From CAIWHR01 sp963788185 (GTDB taxonomy: Bacteria > Pseudomonadota > Gammaproteobacteria > Burkholderiales > Casimicrobiaceae), in the NCBI GenBank assembly GCA_963788185.1, contig CAWBGE010000010.1, positions 452,701 through 516,700 of the forward strand: DNA of 64,000 nt, in the 5' to 3' direction. The position numbers and the translations under genes are program-made. The stretch's first letter is position 1; the number at the start of each line of letters is the position of its first letter. Positions 63,063 through 64,000 of this stretch are shown one piece after another. Under the pieces are notes generated by a model, which was given only the letters and a program-made list of their open reading frames with translations, did no database searches and was not told the DNA's origin.

Positions 63063-63974
63063 CTTGCTTCCTTTGCCCGTTGTGAGGGTGGTGTCAATGC
63101 CTCGAAGCCAGAGACCACGTCGAACAGTTCCTCGTCGATACTGCTCTGGCGCACGCTGTGGAACGTGCCCTGCAGACTCTGCAGCAACTCCGTCGATATT
63201 CCGGTCGGCGCGTTCCATCACCGCCAGGCGGCTGGCGTTCTCGCTCGCCAGGGACTCGGCACATGCCCGAAAGAGCGAGACGAACAGATACTCGCGGATG
63301 AGCGCCCGCAGGGTCGCCCCGCCGTACCCCATTACCTCCGGCCGCAGGGCGGTTGGCCAGCGACCGCGGGCGCGCTCGCGGCTCCAGCTTTCGTCCAGCG
63401 GCGGCGGCCGGCTGGCTGACGGGTGCATACGCGCCTGCCGCGCTGGGGCGGTTGTAGAAGAGGTGGAGTTCGGTGGCTCGTCCGGGGCTGGTGCCGGCTT
63501 CCTGTGCGATCAGGATCTGCCCGACCAGCGGGGTGATGGCCTGGACGGAACTCGGCACGGCGTAGAGCTCGCTCAGCCGAACACCCGCGTCGGCGAGGCG
63601 CGCGTGCACCCGCTCACCGACGGCCCAGACCCGGGGCGACCCTGGTAGCGCAGCCAGGGCGGCGATGGCGTGTTCGACCACGATCTCGTTGAAGCGCCCG
63701 ACCAGGCCCTGGTCGGAACCGAAGACGACGGCGCCGATGTCCTCGGGCGGCGATCCACGCATCACGCCAGACGGCTTGGCCATCATGCCGCCTTGCCGGA
63801 AACACGCGCCCAGCCCCAGTTCCACCGTCCGAGCGTAGTCGCCCAGCGCAGCCACCGATTGCTCGTACTGTCCGATGCTCGAGGCGGCCAGCGCCTTCAT
63901 GGTGCGAACGACGGACTGCAGATCGCGGGCGCTGGCGATCGGCGGCCATGCAGGCTTGCCATGCTGTCACTCAT
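63059..63974 (-). pseudogene. atpG: F-type ATP synthase gamma subunit (N-ATPase-like) with multiple frameshifts
   Basis: The gamma chain of a second, N-ATPase-like F1Fo enzyme. Family pieces appear in order but in different frames: MSDSMASLHG at 63974, IASARDLQSVVRTMKALAAS, then VFGSDQGLVGRFNEIVVEHA and LHLFYNRPSAAG; from about 63412 PPLDESW and YGGATLRALIREYLFVSLF; from about 63190 ELLQSLQGTFHSVRQSS and FDVVSGFEALTPP. At least three single-base events (near 63950, 63412 and 63190) are needed. The start overlaps the atpA stop and the end overlaps the ppk2 start, so gene limits are normal even though the frame is broken. Confidence 0.78.
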
Positions 63975-64000
63975 CGAGGCACCTGCATGCCGAGGTCCCG
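63971..64000 (-). CDS. 3' end of ATP synthase alpha subunit (partial)
   Basis: Nine codons (ending DLGMQVPR) and TGA at 63971-63973, running in from the right edge on the minus strand and overlapping the atpG start as ATGA. The identity as atpA is inferred from the usual A-G order in N-ATPase operons, since too little sequence is present. Confidence 0.4.
   Translation of the reverse strand, partial: RDLGMQVPR

Overview
The window is high-GC chromosomal DNA from a betaproteobacterium. The 16S gene carries betaproteobacterial signature stretches, and the rRNA spacer holds tRNA-Ile and tRNA-Ala. The housekeeping order (nuoA-N, rimP-nusA-infB-rbfA-truB-rpsO-pnp, fmdB-DUF502-aspS) fits that class. 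I cannot place it in an order from sequence alone.

Layout. 1-192: 3' end of a kinase-like gene. 314-14187 (minus strand): a cNMP-fold protein and the complete 14-gene nuo operon for respiratory complex I, with a perfect FNR/ANR-type box upstream. This complex I is atypical: NuoG is short (481 aa), NuoH is long (382 aa), and NuoF has Ala where the second Glu of its nucleotide-binding GEE motif is expected. 14.5-17.3 kb: small lipoprotein candidate, DsbA-like protein, phosphopantetheinyl transferase and a lipid A type acyltransferase. 17.4-23.2 kb: one rRNA operon (promoter, boxA, 16S, tRNA-Ile, tRNA-Ala, 23S, 5S, terminator); the 23S gene has long extra hairpins at helix 25 and helix 45, the classical sites of excised intervening sequences. 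23.2-33.9 kb: HerA-like ATPase, then the transcription/translation operon with a terminator-like leader before rimP and another hairpin between rpsO and pnp.

34-39 kb (minus strand): an operon running fmdB, DUF502, aspS, a secreted barnase-type RNase, barstar, nudB and a SIMPL-domain protein, so a toxin/inhibitor pair sits inside a housekeeping operon. 39.3-50.1 kb: NfeD/SPFH membrane pair, DsbB, a secreted beta/gamma-crystallin protein, a five-PAS GGDEF-EAL regulator, an alpha/beta hydrolase, family-5 uracil-DNA glycosylase overlapping uvrC, and pgsA.

From tRNA-Asn (50.15 kb) onward the character is accessory: an integrase abutting the tRNA 3' end, an excisionase-like protein, a second integrase, about 1.2 kb without genes and a broken IS3-type transposase start. 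Then comes an ion and stress module: cation P-type ATPase, Met/Gly-rich small exported proteins, DUF302, a DUF4396 remnant, DUF2254, an NhaP antiporter, PPK2, and the gamma subunit and alpha 3' end of an F-type (N-ATPase-like) ATP synthase. The last 3 kb carry several single-base frameshifts (nhaP, ppk2, atpG) and a truncated second DUF2254 gene, which means either decay or poor consensus quality there.
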